Shown in pieces: positions 45,365-56,050 of a DNA stretch of 64,000 nt. Position 1 is the first letter of the stretch. The number at the start of each line of letters is the position of its first letter. The DNA lies in assembly GCA_025266875.1 (NCBI GenBank), contig JALLLT010000040.1:248001-312000 (forward strand). Direction: 5' to 3'. Below the pieces are notes generated by a model, which did no database searches, had not been told where the DNA came from, and worked only from the letters and a program-made list of their open reading frames with translations. Both the position numbers and the translations under genes were made by a program. Source of the DNA: Fennellomyces sp. T-0311 (lineage: Eukaryota; Mucoromycota; Mucoromycetes; Mucorales; Lichtheimiaceae).

Positions 45365-46567
45365 CTAGGTTGAATCGTTGGGCGATGGTGTGGCTGTGAT
45401 GAGCTGGGAATTATCGCTTGCAAGTCGAGGTTGCTGTTGTGATGAAGTTGCATCATCGTCACCATTATTTGTAGCGTCGTTATTGTTTTGCTGCTCACTC
45501 TGCTGTTGCTGTTGCTGCTCTTGATCCGCCAGTGACATCCGAATAGCTTCCATGACCATATATTCTTCCAAATCCAGATTCATATGCCTCATTGCTGACA
45601 AGTAGTGTTGATATTCTGAGTGATTGGCTGATGATGCAGAGCGACCGGGGCGCGTGAACAATGGTGATGCTGCACGGAAAAAGCCCCCGCCTCGCGATTC
45701 AGAGTTGTGACGAGAACGACCGGGTGTCGGTCTGGCTGGAGGCTCGTTCCAGTCCGGTCGGATGTGATCCACAAGCACCACCTCGGGACTGTTGTGGTTA
45801 ATGCTTTTGCGTCGTGGCATTGTGCTATCGCTGACCCCGGATGTTGTATGGCGAGGGCTCACTTTGGAACGTGATGATGGAGGTGATGATGGCGAGCGAG
45901 GCTATGTCTATATTTAGTATCGCGTTGCTCGATTCCATAGACACACATGCTTACCCTGTCACTCCACGCTGGTACTTCGTATATCACCCCATAATTATCC
46001 TCCAGACAGAAGGGACATGCAGCTGGCAGCGTGGGAGTTTCAATCGGTCGTTTGATTTGGACAAAGCATTCGGTGCATATCGGTTGATCACAACAGCGCG
46101 AGTGGTTGATGTTTGCCGGATAATACTATGACGAGTGAGCCTCACTCCTGGGTGTCATCCATGCACACTTACAAGGAAGCAGATGGGGCATTCGACAGGG
46201 TTGTTGTAGAGTGTTCTCCTCCTTTGGTCTTGCGTGCATGAAGAATTATTCCGTGGTCTGCTGGTTGCCTTGGTTGCCGACTGTGTAGGGGCTTCTGCCT
46301 GCACCTCAGGAGGATCCGGCAGCCCTAGCCTCTTTTTAGTCCAGAAAGCTACTAGAGGTGCAATCTTGTTTACAAACCTTTGTAGAATGGTGAAAGCTTG
46401 CGCTCCATGATCAATTTCCGAACACTTTTGATATTGTAATCCTGTTGGTTGGTGTAAATGCCATTAGGTAATGTGGTTCCGAAATCCACATGTTCTTCAA
46501 TCGTATGCTTTGCACGATTGGATCGATTCGAAGCATTGCCAATGTCCCTTGAAGCATTGGCACCCAT
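45365..46567 (-). CDS. SIP5: SIP5-like RING-type zinc-binding protein
   Basis: The ATG at 46565-46567 gives MGANASRD, with Gly2 and Ser6 fitting N-myristoylation; a further in-frame ATG 12 nt upstream would bury it. An intron with donor GTTTGT follows PFYK and continues as [16 protein letters not shown]. The central block is [34 protein letters not shown], then [20 protein letters not shown]. This is the Cys-rich signature of the SIP5 family, related to RING fingers. The C-terminal 165 residues are Ser/Arg/Gln-rich low complexity with a poly-Gln run, but keep a conserved helix ([18 protein letters not shown]) like a ubiquitin-interacting motif. In yeast Sip5 links the Snf1 kinase and the Reg1/Glc7 phosphatase; the role here is inferred. 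Confidence 0.88.
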
Positions 46568-47849
46568 AATGAAGAGCAAAGGTGGCTTTCAAACACGTTG
46601 CGAAAAACTCAGCACGATCTTTTGGTTTGTTACGGAACCAGTGACAGAACAATATGCTTATCACCAAAACAGCGGTGGTATTGTTCCCTCAGTCTGCTGT
46701 GCACCACGCTTTCGGTGCAATCGCTTTAATATCACCCTTGCTTTTATACACATACTTTTAATTTGCGCGTATGCGTTGGTATCACCATGGGTTTTCTTTT
46801 TTTTTTTTTACTTGGCATTTGATCGCACGCTTATCTTTTGCACGCTATTTTTGCGTCAGCAGGAAATGCCAAGGCTTATACATAGTACTACCAGCCCGCT
46901 AGAGATTGCTGTAGGCGTTTTTCCAAGAGCTACATCGGCCACTGGAGTGATCCCGCTCTTGACAAGAAGTTTCTCCTGTTCTACAGCGATGCAAAAGGCG
47001 GGCGGACATGGTACAACTTACCAAAAGCAAATTTATGCAAACTGCCCAGTGGTGGGCCTGTGTAACGTTTAGAGCTCTTATCATATCTCACAGACCATAA
47101 TGCTTGGCAACTAAAAAAAAAGTCATTGCTGTTAAAGGTGGTTGCATCACAACTAGGTATTCAATAAGTTTCTACGGAAAGATATCTCAGAGAACTAAAA
47201 ATTATAGTTCTATCTTTTAAGGCTACCACGATATACGTTACACAGGCATACTCTTAGATTATCCTCGTTCCATTCTTGTTCTGCAGCATTTAAAGATGAA
47301 AATGGCAAGATCCCTACCCAAATACTACAATTTTTCAATAGCGTCACAAGTAATACTTACCTAAAATGTACATCGAGACATAATCTTGGCCTACCAGAGT
47401 GATAATGATCTCGAATCTTTGACCGGCCACATCGAAGAAGAAGAAGGACGTACAGGTATAGCCAGTGAATAGGAAAGTGAGATGGTCTTTGAAATTACTG
47501 GACATTTCTTTGTTGAAACCCTGGCTATCACTGGTGGGCTGTGAGAGCTCGCTAGCTACATTAAGAACTTTGTGTTTCAGTTCTATTTTCAGGCGACACT
47601 CGCTTCTATAACAAAAATGACTAGAACTGGTGGCTTATTCGCTATTGTTTGCGGAAGTTGCAGTGTCATATATTCAGATACGCCGTGGTAAAATGTATTC
47701 AAGAAGGTGTCAACAAGCATAGCAAAGCGATATATATGAAGCATTGACGCACGGGAACTAGTGTCAATAAACTGGACTGTCAGTGCACACTTGTGTACAT
47801 ATCCACATATTATTGAAATGGAAGCTATTAAATAAGGCATATATGTTTA
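46568..47849. other. Intergenic region
   Basis: Upstream of the SIP5-like gene. A 204-codon open frame on the plus strand (46458-47072) overlaps the first exon of that gene and has no motif, so I reject it. Nothing else recognised. Confidence 0.45.
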
Positions 47850-49030
47850 GGCGCTCTTCTTGTTGGCAGCGCTGTGTTTTAAATGTCGACCAGCATCTTT
47901 GTCCTGATGTGGCCCTAGCCTGATTTCTAGTTGCGATACCAAAAAGACCCAGAGAAGGGATACATCAAAATCCACAACACGATATGACCCTCTTTCATAC
48001 GATTACTGCTTTCTTTCCCTTTTTACGCGACATCAAAGGAGCTTGGAGAAGAACTGGACGGTTACAACATGGATAGAGGAGACAGAAAATGGTGGCCTCA
48101 GTGACGCGAAAAAAGGGCTTCGTGAACTCGTATGTTATGGAGATTCATCTCAATTGGAGGCGTAGTACCCACTATTACTTAGATAATGCCATACTCTAGA
48201 AATTCTGAAAATGTATACAGACGACGATGAAATAAAATAATGGATGACGATCTGCCATATATTGAATTTCTCAACTTCGAAAGGTTCAATTGGAGATCGT
48301 CAATTTCATACCTAAAGCATGAAGCAGCATTCCTTTGTGTTGGGAAAGTATCACAGACCTAAACTTTTATGGTTGATAACGGATGGACGAGCTACTGATG
48401 CAGTATACTGGCGATAGGTGCATTGAAGCACTTGAAAACCTTCTACCTTATCCTGGCTCCTTGCGGTAACGTTGATGGAATGTCAAATCCAAATCTTCGT
48501 TGGTTGGCTTTCTATAAACCAAAAGCTCCGTGTACTACATCTTGGATTCATATGTATCTCGAATCCAAGCCATTTGAATCTTTGTGACATACTGTCATTG
48601 GAACGGCAGCGTAGTAGGGTTTGCATTAACACAGGTTTATTATCTAATATGTGCCTTACCCGGGATAGATGAACTGCTTTTGCTAGCTGACTAAATGCAA
48701 TGCGCAGTAATTTCTGTTATCTAAAAGTTCAAGTTGGTGGGAGGCTGTCAACCAGAAAGCTATAGAACAATCTTCTGAAGTAGAGAATTTATCACAACTG
48801 TCAATAATGTACTTCAACGAAATCGATTCCAGCAGTATACAAACTCCGTCAACAGCGTTACTGCTGGCAATACAAGCAGAAAGTTTATGGGTTTTTCTGT
48901 AATTCAGAGCGACACCAGCGATGGATGAAGAAATATTTTATACCTCAAATACCAGCAATGGATGTTTTCTTATACTCCTGTTACTATTTGTGGACCTACT
49001 TTCGTCATGATTATGTGGCATTTAGTATAG
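47850..49030 (+). pseudogene. F-box/LRR-like relic
   Basis: Broken frames on the plus strand contain pieces that resemble the leucine-rich repeat part of fungal F-box proteins. Examples are LRELVCYGDSSQLEA near 48120, TLEILKMYTDDDE near 48200, SNPNLRWLAFYKPKAP near 48490 and ENLSQLSIMYFNEIDSSSI near 48785. Stops and frame changes lie between them, and no intron pattern removes all of them. The F-box itself is not clearly seen; the start near 47860 (Cys/Trp-like remnants) is only suggestive. Confidence 0.3.
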
Positions 49031-49392
49031 AAAAGCAATACAAGTAGTACATTTTTTTAACCCTCAAACCTTATCCATCTTGAGTTGACTGTATGTATGC
49101 ATGAGCTTATACGTATGTAGAATGCTCTAGCTATCGGTGCCTGTGTATTTTGACAGGAAAAAAGTAGGTAGTATATTCGACCTGAATATTAGGGGAAAAT
49201 GCTGGAAAAGGGGTTCTATGGATTGACCCAGTGCCCACTTTTATGCAACTAAGACATATCACATGCATGTTAGTGCGCCTTGGCGCATTTGTTAGAGCTT
49301 AAATTGCATGATCACACCATAACAAGAGCATAAACTGTAGCTCAGACGGGCCATTTCTAGGGTTGCTTTTTCTTTCTTTACAAAACTTCGGA

Positions 49393-50502
49393 ATGCTCTC
49401 ATCGAATAACTCCCAAGAACTTAATTCCCAGAATGTGGTGGAGAGCGTTAGTGACAATGCTGAGACAGTTTACTTTCTTTCTAGCGAAGAAAGCGGTATA
49501 TAATCTTATAATATGCAAAGTCGTTGCTTCTCGAAAACTGAATACTAAGTACCTCAGAACTTGATCGCCTTGGCCAACAGTATGAAGCGCTAAAGCGGGC
49601 ATTTGGTGGTATTTTTGACGCTCCTACACATGAGAGTTTAAAACAAGGAACGTTCGTTCTTGATTCCGGATGTGGTATGTAGAATACATACGTCAGATAG
49701 AAAAGAATGGGGGCTGAAAAAATTATTTGAAAGGTCCGGGACAATGGGTAATTGAAATGAGCAAGGAATACCCGCGATCGACATTTGTTGGTTTGGATTT
49801 GTCCAATATCTTTCCCCCGCAAGAGAGTCGTCCGCCCAACTGCCAGTTTGCAATCCACAATATACTCAAGACGTTACCGTTTCCTGAAAATCATTTCACT
49901 TTTATCCACCAGCAATACTTACTTTGCGGTATCCAAGAGTGGCGGTGGCCATCCGTTTTGCAAGATTTCATGCGTACTCTAAAACCTGGTGGTTGGATTG
50001 AACTCACTGAGCCATCAGCGTCAGAAATTTTCAACATTGGGCCAAAAAATTTGCTTCTTCGCAAGTACAGTGAGTTGTTTACATGGCATATTTGAACCAA
50101 CAAAATAACTTTACTACTTCGCTACGTAGTGCAGGATATGATGGCAGAACGTGGACTAAAAATGTCAATTGCTCAAGGATTGGAATCGCTGTTGGCTAAC
50201 GTAGGACTCATGAACATCCAAGTAAAGCACGGTCAGGTACCATTGGTACCCGTAGACCACGACGTGGAGAAAAGGTTAGCATATCTGCGCAGTAACAAGT
50301 GTATTTTAATTAATCCTTTCATAGCAAGCAAGACTTCATGAAAGGGTTTGGTACCCCGGTTCAGCTTTTGATGTCTCAAGATTATCCTGAATTTAGCAGC
50401 TTGGCCACGTATGAGCAATTTCTAGTGGATTCTATTAAGGAGTGTATAGAACTTAACACTTTCATGTTGGTCCATCGTATTTGCGGCCAGAAACCAAATT
50501 AA
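49393..50502 (+). CDS. SAM-dependent methyltransferase
   Basis: Five exons: 49393-49495, 49558-49674, 49734-50069, 50130-50274 and 50325-50502; 292 residues. The N-terminus is polar. Next is the segment LDRLGQQYEALKRAFGG seen before many fungal methyltransferase domains, then motif I VLDSGCGPGQW. GLDLS ends strand 2, with FTFIHQQYLL (strand 4) and LKPGGWIELTEP (strand 5). This is the Methyltransf_25/11 type common in Mucoromycota, distantly like LaeA. The last exon ends with LVHRICGQKPN. Substrate unknown. It stands alone in a sparse region, with no obvious partner. Confidence 0.85.
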
Positions 50503-52101
50503 ATATAGAGCTTCTGATTTTACTGTTGTTTCCGCTTTGTACCATGGCCGACGATTATAAATTCAAGTTTACTCGGTAGAATATCTTTATATCCAGTTTC
50601 ATAGGATTATGCACAACTGCCCTTGAATATACTTTTTGTTGATAATGAGTATTCGTCCACAGACTATACTCTTACGTAATCGGTCGATCGCACAAATTCT
50701 ATGCCCTTGTTAGGCGATGGCTGATCTTCTAGCGAAGGAACTATTCTCCCCAGTTACCACGTAAAGGGGTTCTAGAAATGTAATGTGGGATGCAGCTTGT
50801 AAATCAAGACTATATGATGCTGGCCCTTATTATACGTTGAGCATGTAATAAAGTTCCCTGCGTGGTGAAACAGCCGAAGGTGATAATAATAGAAGATATT
50901 TCCTATCAGGTAACACACATCGGTTCAAAATCATCACGAAGTATACTTACATAGTAACTTGTCTACACGGATTAAGGAGTGCACCGTACGAACGAATGGG
51001 ATAAACTCAACAGGACATGGAATTGACTCTAATATAGCAATGTGGTCATTACACTGCATGGCGGATGTCAAAGGCATCCTCAGATCCGCATGATCAGAAC
51101 AAAGAAAAGGATCCTATACGTTCTCTATCCATTCAGACAATTCTGAGGACGAAACATACCTAAACTTCCATCGCTGATTCAATACACAAAAAGATATAAA
51201 AGCATAGTGCGTTGCATTCAATAAAGCTTATTCGAAATTTCAAAGATACTTTTATAGGTTTCTTTTAATTCTTTGTACCGTTGATTCACTTCAGGGAAGA
51301 TGGAGGAATCCAAGTAGTATAGCTACTGAGATGGCTGATTCACGATATTAGTAATCATGTTGTCTGCATGTTGAATACCAAATTCAATTATTAGAAAGCG
51401 TTCGGTTTTGCTGGTCAACGGGTGATAGCCAAAAAAACACACTCGGAATTAAGCAACCCTTCAATTTATCACAAGTTTCTAACTGAAGCTATGGAAGAAT
51501 GTGCAAAAAGTAACACTTGCGTCACGGTGTATTGTGTTCGTGTACAGAAGTATTGAAATGATACGCTTGACGAATTTTATTAACGGACAGGGTAGAATTT
51601 TATGTGCGGTAATCCCTTCCATAGCTTGCACAATAGGACTTGACCTTATCTTTCCGTTCTCAATTGAACAATACATATCTATATGCCCAGACTGCACAAG
51701 ATAACTGTTAAATGACAAGGAATTGTACATAAGCAACATGTAACTTTCAGCTTCGCCGGATTTTCTGGATATGCTTGTTTTCTGACAGGCTTGTACCTTT
51801 TTTTTATTACGCTCAAATATTAAAATTCATGTTCAGTTAACCTTTACTATTCGTAAGAACTGGCACTAGTTACTAAATGACAATGCTAGCAAGTTTCAGA
51901 TGGGATAAAGAATAAATGACAGAAGTGCAGTTGTTTTGGGTGGGTGGATACTTCAATGGTATATTTTATATATGAAGGGGTGCTGTACGTAACACTGCGA
52001 CCAAGGTATTGCTAAGATCGATAGTTGATGCTCATGTCAATATATTCATGTCAACACTCTGACCAATAACAAGTAACAAGGATATTTGGTTTCTTATATC
52101 C
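50503..52101. other. Gene-poor AT-rich region
   Basis: 1.6 kb between the methyltransferase and the homeodomain gene. Short frames only; no motif, RNA gene or repeat recognised. Confidence 0.45.
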
Positions 52102-52715
52102 CTACTTTATCTTCTGCTGAATGGGCAGCACCATCGACGCACGTTCAAAAATGTGCATATACCTTTGGCTTGCTAATGAGATAGTAGCCCACATAGACAA
52201 AAGATATTCATAACTAACATACCTCGTTCATGTCGTGGAGGTTCAATCTCGTGCGACAAGATATCTGCCGCTTGCCGGCTTTGCTCTTCTGTGACAGTCA
52301 ATATTGGAAGTGGAACGTTTACTCCACTGGGTATATCGCGTTGACTGTTGAATGACGGTCCCAAGGATGCCGTACTCGATTCTGGTATGGTAGTGCTAGA
52401 AATTATAGATATCGACGAAACAGATGGTGCCATAACCGTTGTCGAGATTGGAATACCAGGGACATTCGATTCTCGTTCCGCCTGTTGCTGACTTTCGCTT
52501 CTTCTTACATCTTGTCGACGGTTTTGAAACCAGTGGTATACCATTACTGGTGTAACAGAATCTTCACATAGCGACGCCAGACGCACACATTCTTCCTTGC
52601 ATGGCCTTGGATTGATTTCAAGGCTTTCACGAAGTATTTTTCTCTCTTCCGGTGTAAAGTGGTGCCGGCGAGGATACTCGTCTTGTTGTTCACGGGTGCT
52701 ATCATTGGTGGACAT
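52102..52715 (-). CDS. Small homeodomain protein
   Basis: Two exons, 52223-52715 and 52102-52172, with a 50-nt intron; 187 residues. Reading through the intron gives a 180-residue alternative, but the intron has the typical size and good splice sites. Residues 16-72 form a homeodomain: the basic N-terminal arm RRHHFTPEER, helix 1 KILRESLEIN, helix 2 KEECVRLASLC, and recognition helix VMVYHWFQNRRQDVRR. The last has the invariant Trp, Phe, Asn and Arg of the DNA-contacting face, with Gln50. The rest is Ser/Thr/Ile-rich and looks disordered. It should bind DNA as a transcription factor; targets unknown. Confidence 0.85.
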
Positions 52716-53477
52716 GGTGGATACTTTGCTTTCCCATGATTACAGCTCATATTATATAGCGCATGCTGGTAATAAAGCAGTTCATTTTATCACTGCTTAG
52801 ACATGAGATAGAAATTGAAAGTTGCAATGCTTCTAGATTACTGATAACAACACTTTGAGAAAATAAACAGGTGATTCTGTCGAAAAGAAGGGGTCAATAT
52901 GGGTATGAATCTAAATAAAGTAAACTCGATTGACGTGAAGTTGATAATGTTCCAGAAGGTTTGCACACAAACAAAACTTTATCATCAATGCATTTTTTAG
53001 TGGAGGGGCACCGAGGTACTGTACGCGTACCCGTCCCATGCAAATGCATGAATTAGCAATACATCAGTTGGGAAAAGAAGAGTGTAGCAGCCGCATGCGA
53101 TTACTGTTTCTGCAGACGATACCGTGTATGGTTATTCAGAAAACAAGAACATAAACGTCAAAATAAACTCTCCACACCATCGACGTATGCATGTTCTACC
53201 GAGTATGGCAATGCATTAGCGCACTTTTCGTTCATTCTCGAGAATGGCTCATTTACGAAAAGTAATGAAACCGTTTGCAAGTGGATCTTGAGTCCGTGTA
53301 TTGCCATAGCAGTTCCAAATTGATAAAGAAGTAAAGATACCGACGATATCTATGAAAGTACCGGATATAATGTTGACAACAGATCTTGTGTTACGTCCGG
53401 AAAGAGCGGAAAAAAAGACCGACGTGTGATAAGGGGGAGAAGCATACCTTTTTTTTTCCTTTACCAATTCGTGCACA
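52716..53477. other. Divergent intergenic region
   Basis: Shared upstream region of the homeodomain gene (minus) and the alcohol dehydrogenase (plus). A pyrimidine-rich leader precedes the ATG at 53478. Confidence 0.5.
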
Positions 53478-54877
53478 ATGACTGTACTTGACCAGTTTAC
53501 CGGCTATGCTGCCCTGAAACCATTAGACGGACCTCAATTGGAATCGTTGACATTTGACGCTAGACCTCTTGAAGAGGACGAAGTAGAAATTTCTGTTCAA
53601 GCTTGTGGCATGTACGTCTCTTTCGTATTATCGTTTCATAATGCTAAAACGTGCACTCCAGTTGCGGATCCGATATTCACCAATTGACCAATGTAAGGCC
53701 TTTTTTTGTAACAAAATAGTAAATGCTGGAGACTGACAGCAAGGGGTTTATGTAGGGTTGGCGACGTGCCACGTTTCCTTTGATTCCAGGACACGAGTTT
53801 ATTGGTAATATTACTGCCGTAGGCGACAAGGTGACGGACCTCAAGCTCGGAGACAGAGTCGGTGTCAGTCCCGTTTGTCGCAGTTGCAACGAGTGTGAGC
53901 AGTGCGTGAGTCAGCATAAGCAGTTGTGTCCTTCTAAGGTCACGACGTATAACGGCAAGTATAAGGGATACACAACCTATGGCGTAAGTTCATGTGATTT
54001 GGCATGGAAACAGAAAGAATAACTGATCCGGGCCAGGGTTATGCGAACCGAGTTCGAGTTCAATCGTCATGGGCAATCAAGGTTCCTGAAAACATTAGCA
54101 GTGAAGAGGGTGCTCCATTGTAAGATGCTTCTTGAGGGCTGTGTCTGTACTGTACTGATTTCGCTTTTCTTCTTCTTCTTTAGACTGTGTGCCGGTATCA
54201 CCACGTAAGCAATCGACTCTTTATATATTGAAGGCATCTGCTCAACTTATTCAACAGTTACCTGCCATTCAAGCATCAAAACATTGGCCACGACCACTCG
54301 GTGGGGATCGTTGGCATCGGCGGACTGGGTCACCTGGCGGTCAGTCCACAGCCCAAACAAACGAAATCGAATATCTGATATCATGTTTTAGATCCAATGG
54401 GGCCGTGCAAAGAAGTGCAAAAAGGTGATTGCATTTTCCTCAACAGGTGCAAAGGCCAAGGAAGCGGCGGACCTTGGAGCCACTGAATTTGTTGCACTGA
54501 ACGATGCAGAGGCTGTTGCCAAGTACAACCAATCTGTTGATGTGCTGCTTGTCTGCGGTTCGGGCAAATCGACAGATTGGGACGTGCTGTTGGGCCTGAT
54601 CAAGCTACGTGGCAGGTTGGTGTTGCTGGACATTCCCGAACAGCCCGTGCCATTCTCTGCACCAGCATTTGTCTACAAACATATCCAGATCATCGGCAGC
54701 TTCGTCGGCAGCAGCGAGGATTTGCATGAGATGCTCCAGTTTGCAAGCGAGACGGGCGTGCGGCCCTGGATCCAGAAAGTGGGCAACTCGCTGGATGAAG
54801 TCAACCGTGGCGTCGGTCTTTTGATGAGTGGCAAGGCTCATTACCGACTTGTTATCTGCGGCGAAGGTCGTCAGTAG
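53478..54877 (+). CDS. Zinc-containing alcohol dehydrogenase (MDR family)
   Basis: Seven exons: 53478-53611, 53662-53692, 53756-53983, 54037-54119, 54184-54204, 54258-54339 and 54392-54877; 354 residues. Two exons are very short (31 and 21 nt). Catalytic-zinc residues are the Cys of CGICGSDIH and the GHE motif (PLIPGHEFIG). Structural-zinc cysteines are in CRSCNECEQCVSQHKQLC. The cofactor site is GIGGLGHLAIQWGRA. The pattern fits the cinnamyl-alcohol-dehydrogenase/YogA-like branch, NADPH-dependent and acting on aldehydes. No signal peptide, so cytosolic. C-terminus MSGKAHYRLVI is usual for the family. Confidence 0.93.
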
Positions 54878-55159
54878 CTTGGGTTTTGAACGTGTATATA
54901 GAGAGACTTGTTTTCATGTTATTGTATTGGCGCAGTGCCTTCGAGCATCCGCTGAACCATTAAAGAAGCCGACGCTCGCACGCAATACCTGTACATTCCT
55001 CCATTGCCAGCTATTCCTTGATCCCCATTGGTGCTCTGCGTAGGCGAGCTGAAGTATACGTAAAAACTCCGACAGCAAGCGAGTATTCCCTGGAGGACAG
55101 GTGCGCTTTCTGCATATCTCTTTTCCACTCTTAAGCAACCAAAAAAGAAAGCACGCAAC

Positions 55160-55981
55160 ATGTCAACACCACGAAGGAGGATAGAAACTGATGTCATGAA
55201 GCTGTAAGTTACGCCGCTCCTTCACCTATCCTACGGCTAACCGGAGAACTGTGCAGCCTCATGAGCGACTATGAAGTGACCTTGGTCAATGACAATATGC
55301 AGGAATTCTACGTACGCTTCCATGGCCCCACTGACAGTAAGCTCCATCGTTTTTTTATTCTTGGGGAGACTAACGTAGCTGTTTCGTCAGCGCCATTCAC
55401 GGGAGGTGTTTGGAAAGTGCATGTGGAGCTCCCGGATCAGTATCCTTACAAATCGCCCAGCATTGGATTCATGAACCGCATATTCCATCCCAACATTGAC
55501 GAAGTGTAAGTAGCTGAGACAATAAGTGGCTGTCGATGTAACTCAAGCGATAACGACTCTAGGAGCGGATCTGTGTGTCTGGACGTGATCAATCAGACGT
55601 GGAGCCCAATGTTCGGTAAGTTTCGTATGCGGGTTGCTGTGCGCAAAGGCTTGCTCACGGGCGAATTTAGACATGATCAACATCTTTGAAGTGTTCTTGC
55701 CACAGCTGCTGCGCTATCCCAACCCCACTGATCCGTTGAACGGCGAGGCGGCGGCATTGCTGATGCGGGAACCGGCCAAGTACGAGGCCAAAGTCAAAGG
55801 TATGTGGGTGCAGGCAGGCTGTTTGCAGCGAGAGATTGATTCCGGGAAATCAGACTACGTTTCACGCTATGCAACAAAAGAGGCTGCAGATGCGGCGGCG
55901 GACGATAGCTCGGATGAAGACGAAATGAGCTCGGTCAGTTATGCTTCTTCTGAAGACGAGGCGGCCGGTATGGAACTGTGA
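55160..55981 (+). CDS. UBC8: Ubiquitin-conjugating enzyme E2 (UBE2H/Ubc8 type)
   Basis: Exons 55160-55203, 55257-55336, 55391-55505, 55563-55615 and 55671-55981; 200 residues. The start [22 protein letters not shown] matches the UBE2H N-terminal helix. The core has [35 protein letters not shown], and the active Cys is residue 85 in [14 protein letters not shown]. The C-terminal tail is acidic (SSDEDEMSS...SSEDEAAG), as in the family. Yeast Ubc8 works in the GID/CTLH pathway that degrades gluconeogenic enzymes; this role is inferred from family. Convergent with DNA ligase I, whose stop lies 69 nt away. Confidence 0.94.
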
Positions 55982-56050
55982 TCCCTCACCCTCGCTCCCC
56001 TCCCGTTGCTCCTTTTCTATTTCTTTATTCCATGCGAACCCCAAACCACC

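Noticed and set aside
46458..47072. 204-codon plus-strand frame
   Set aside because: Overlaps the first exon and promoter of the SIP5-like gene; no motif.
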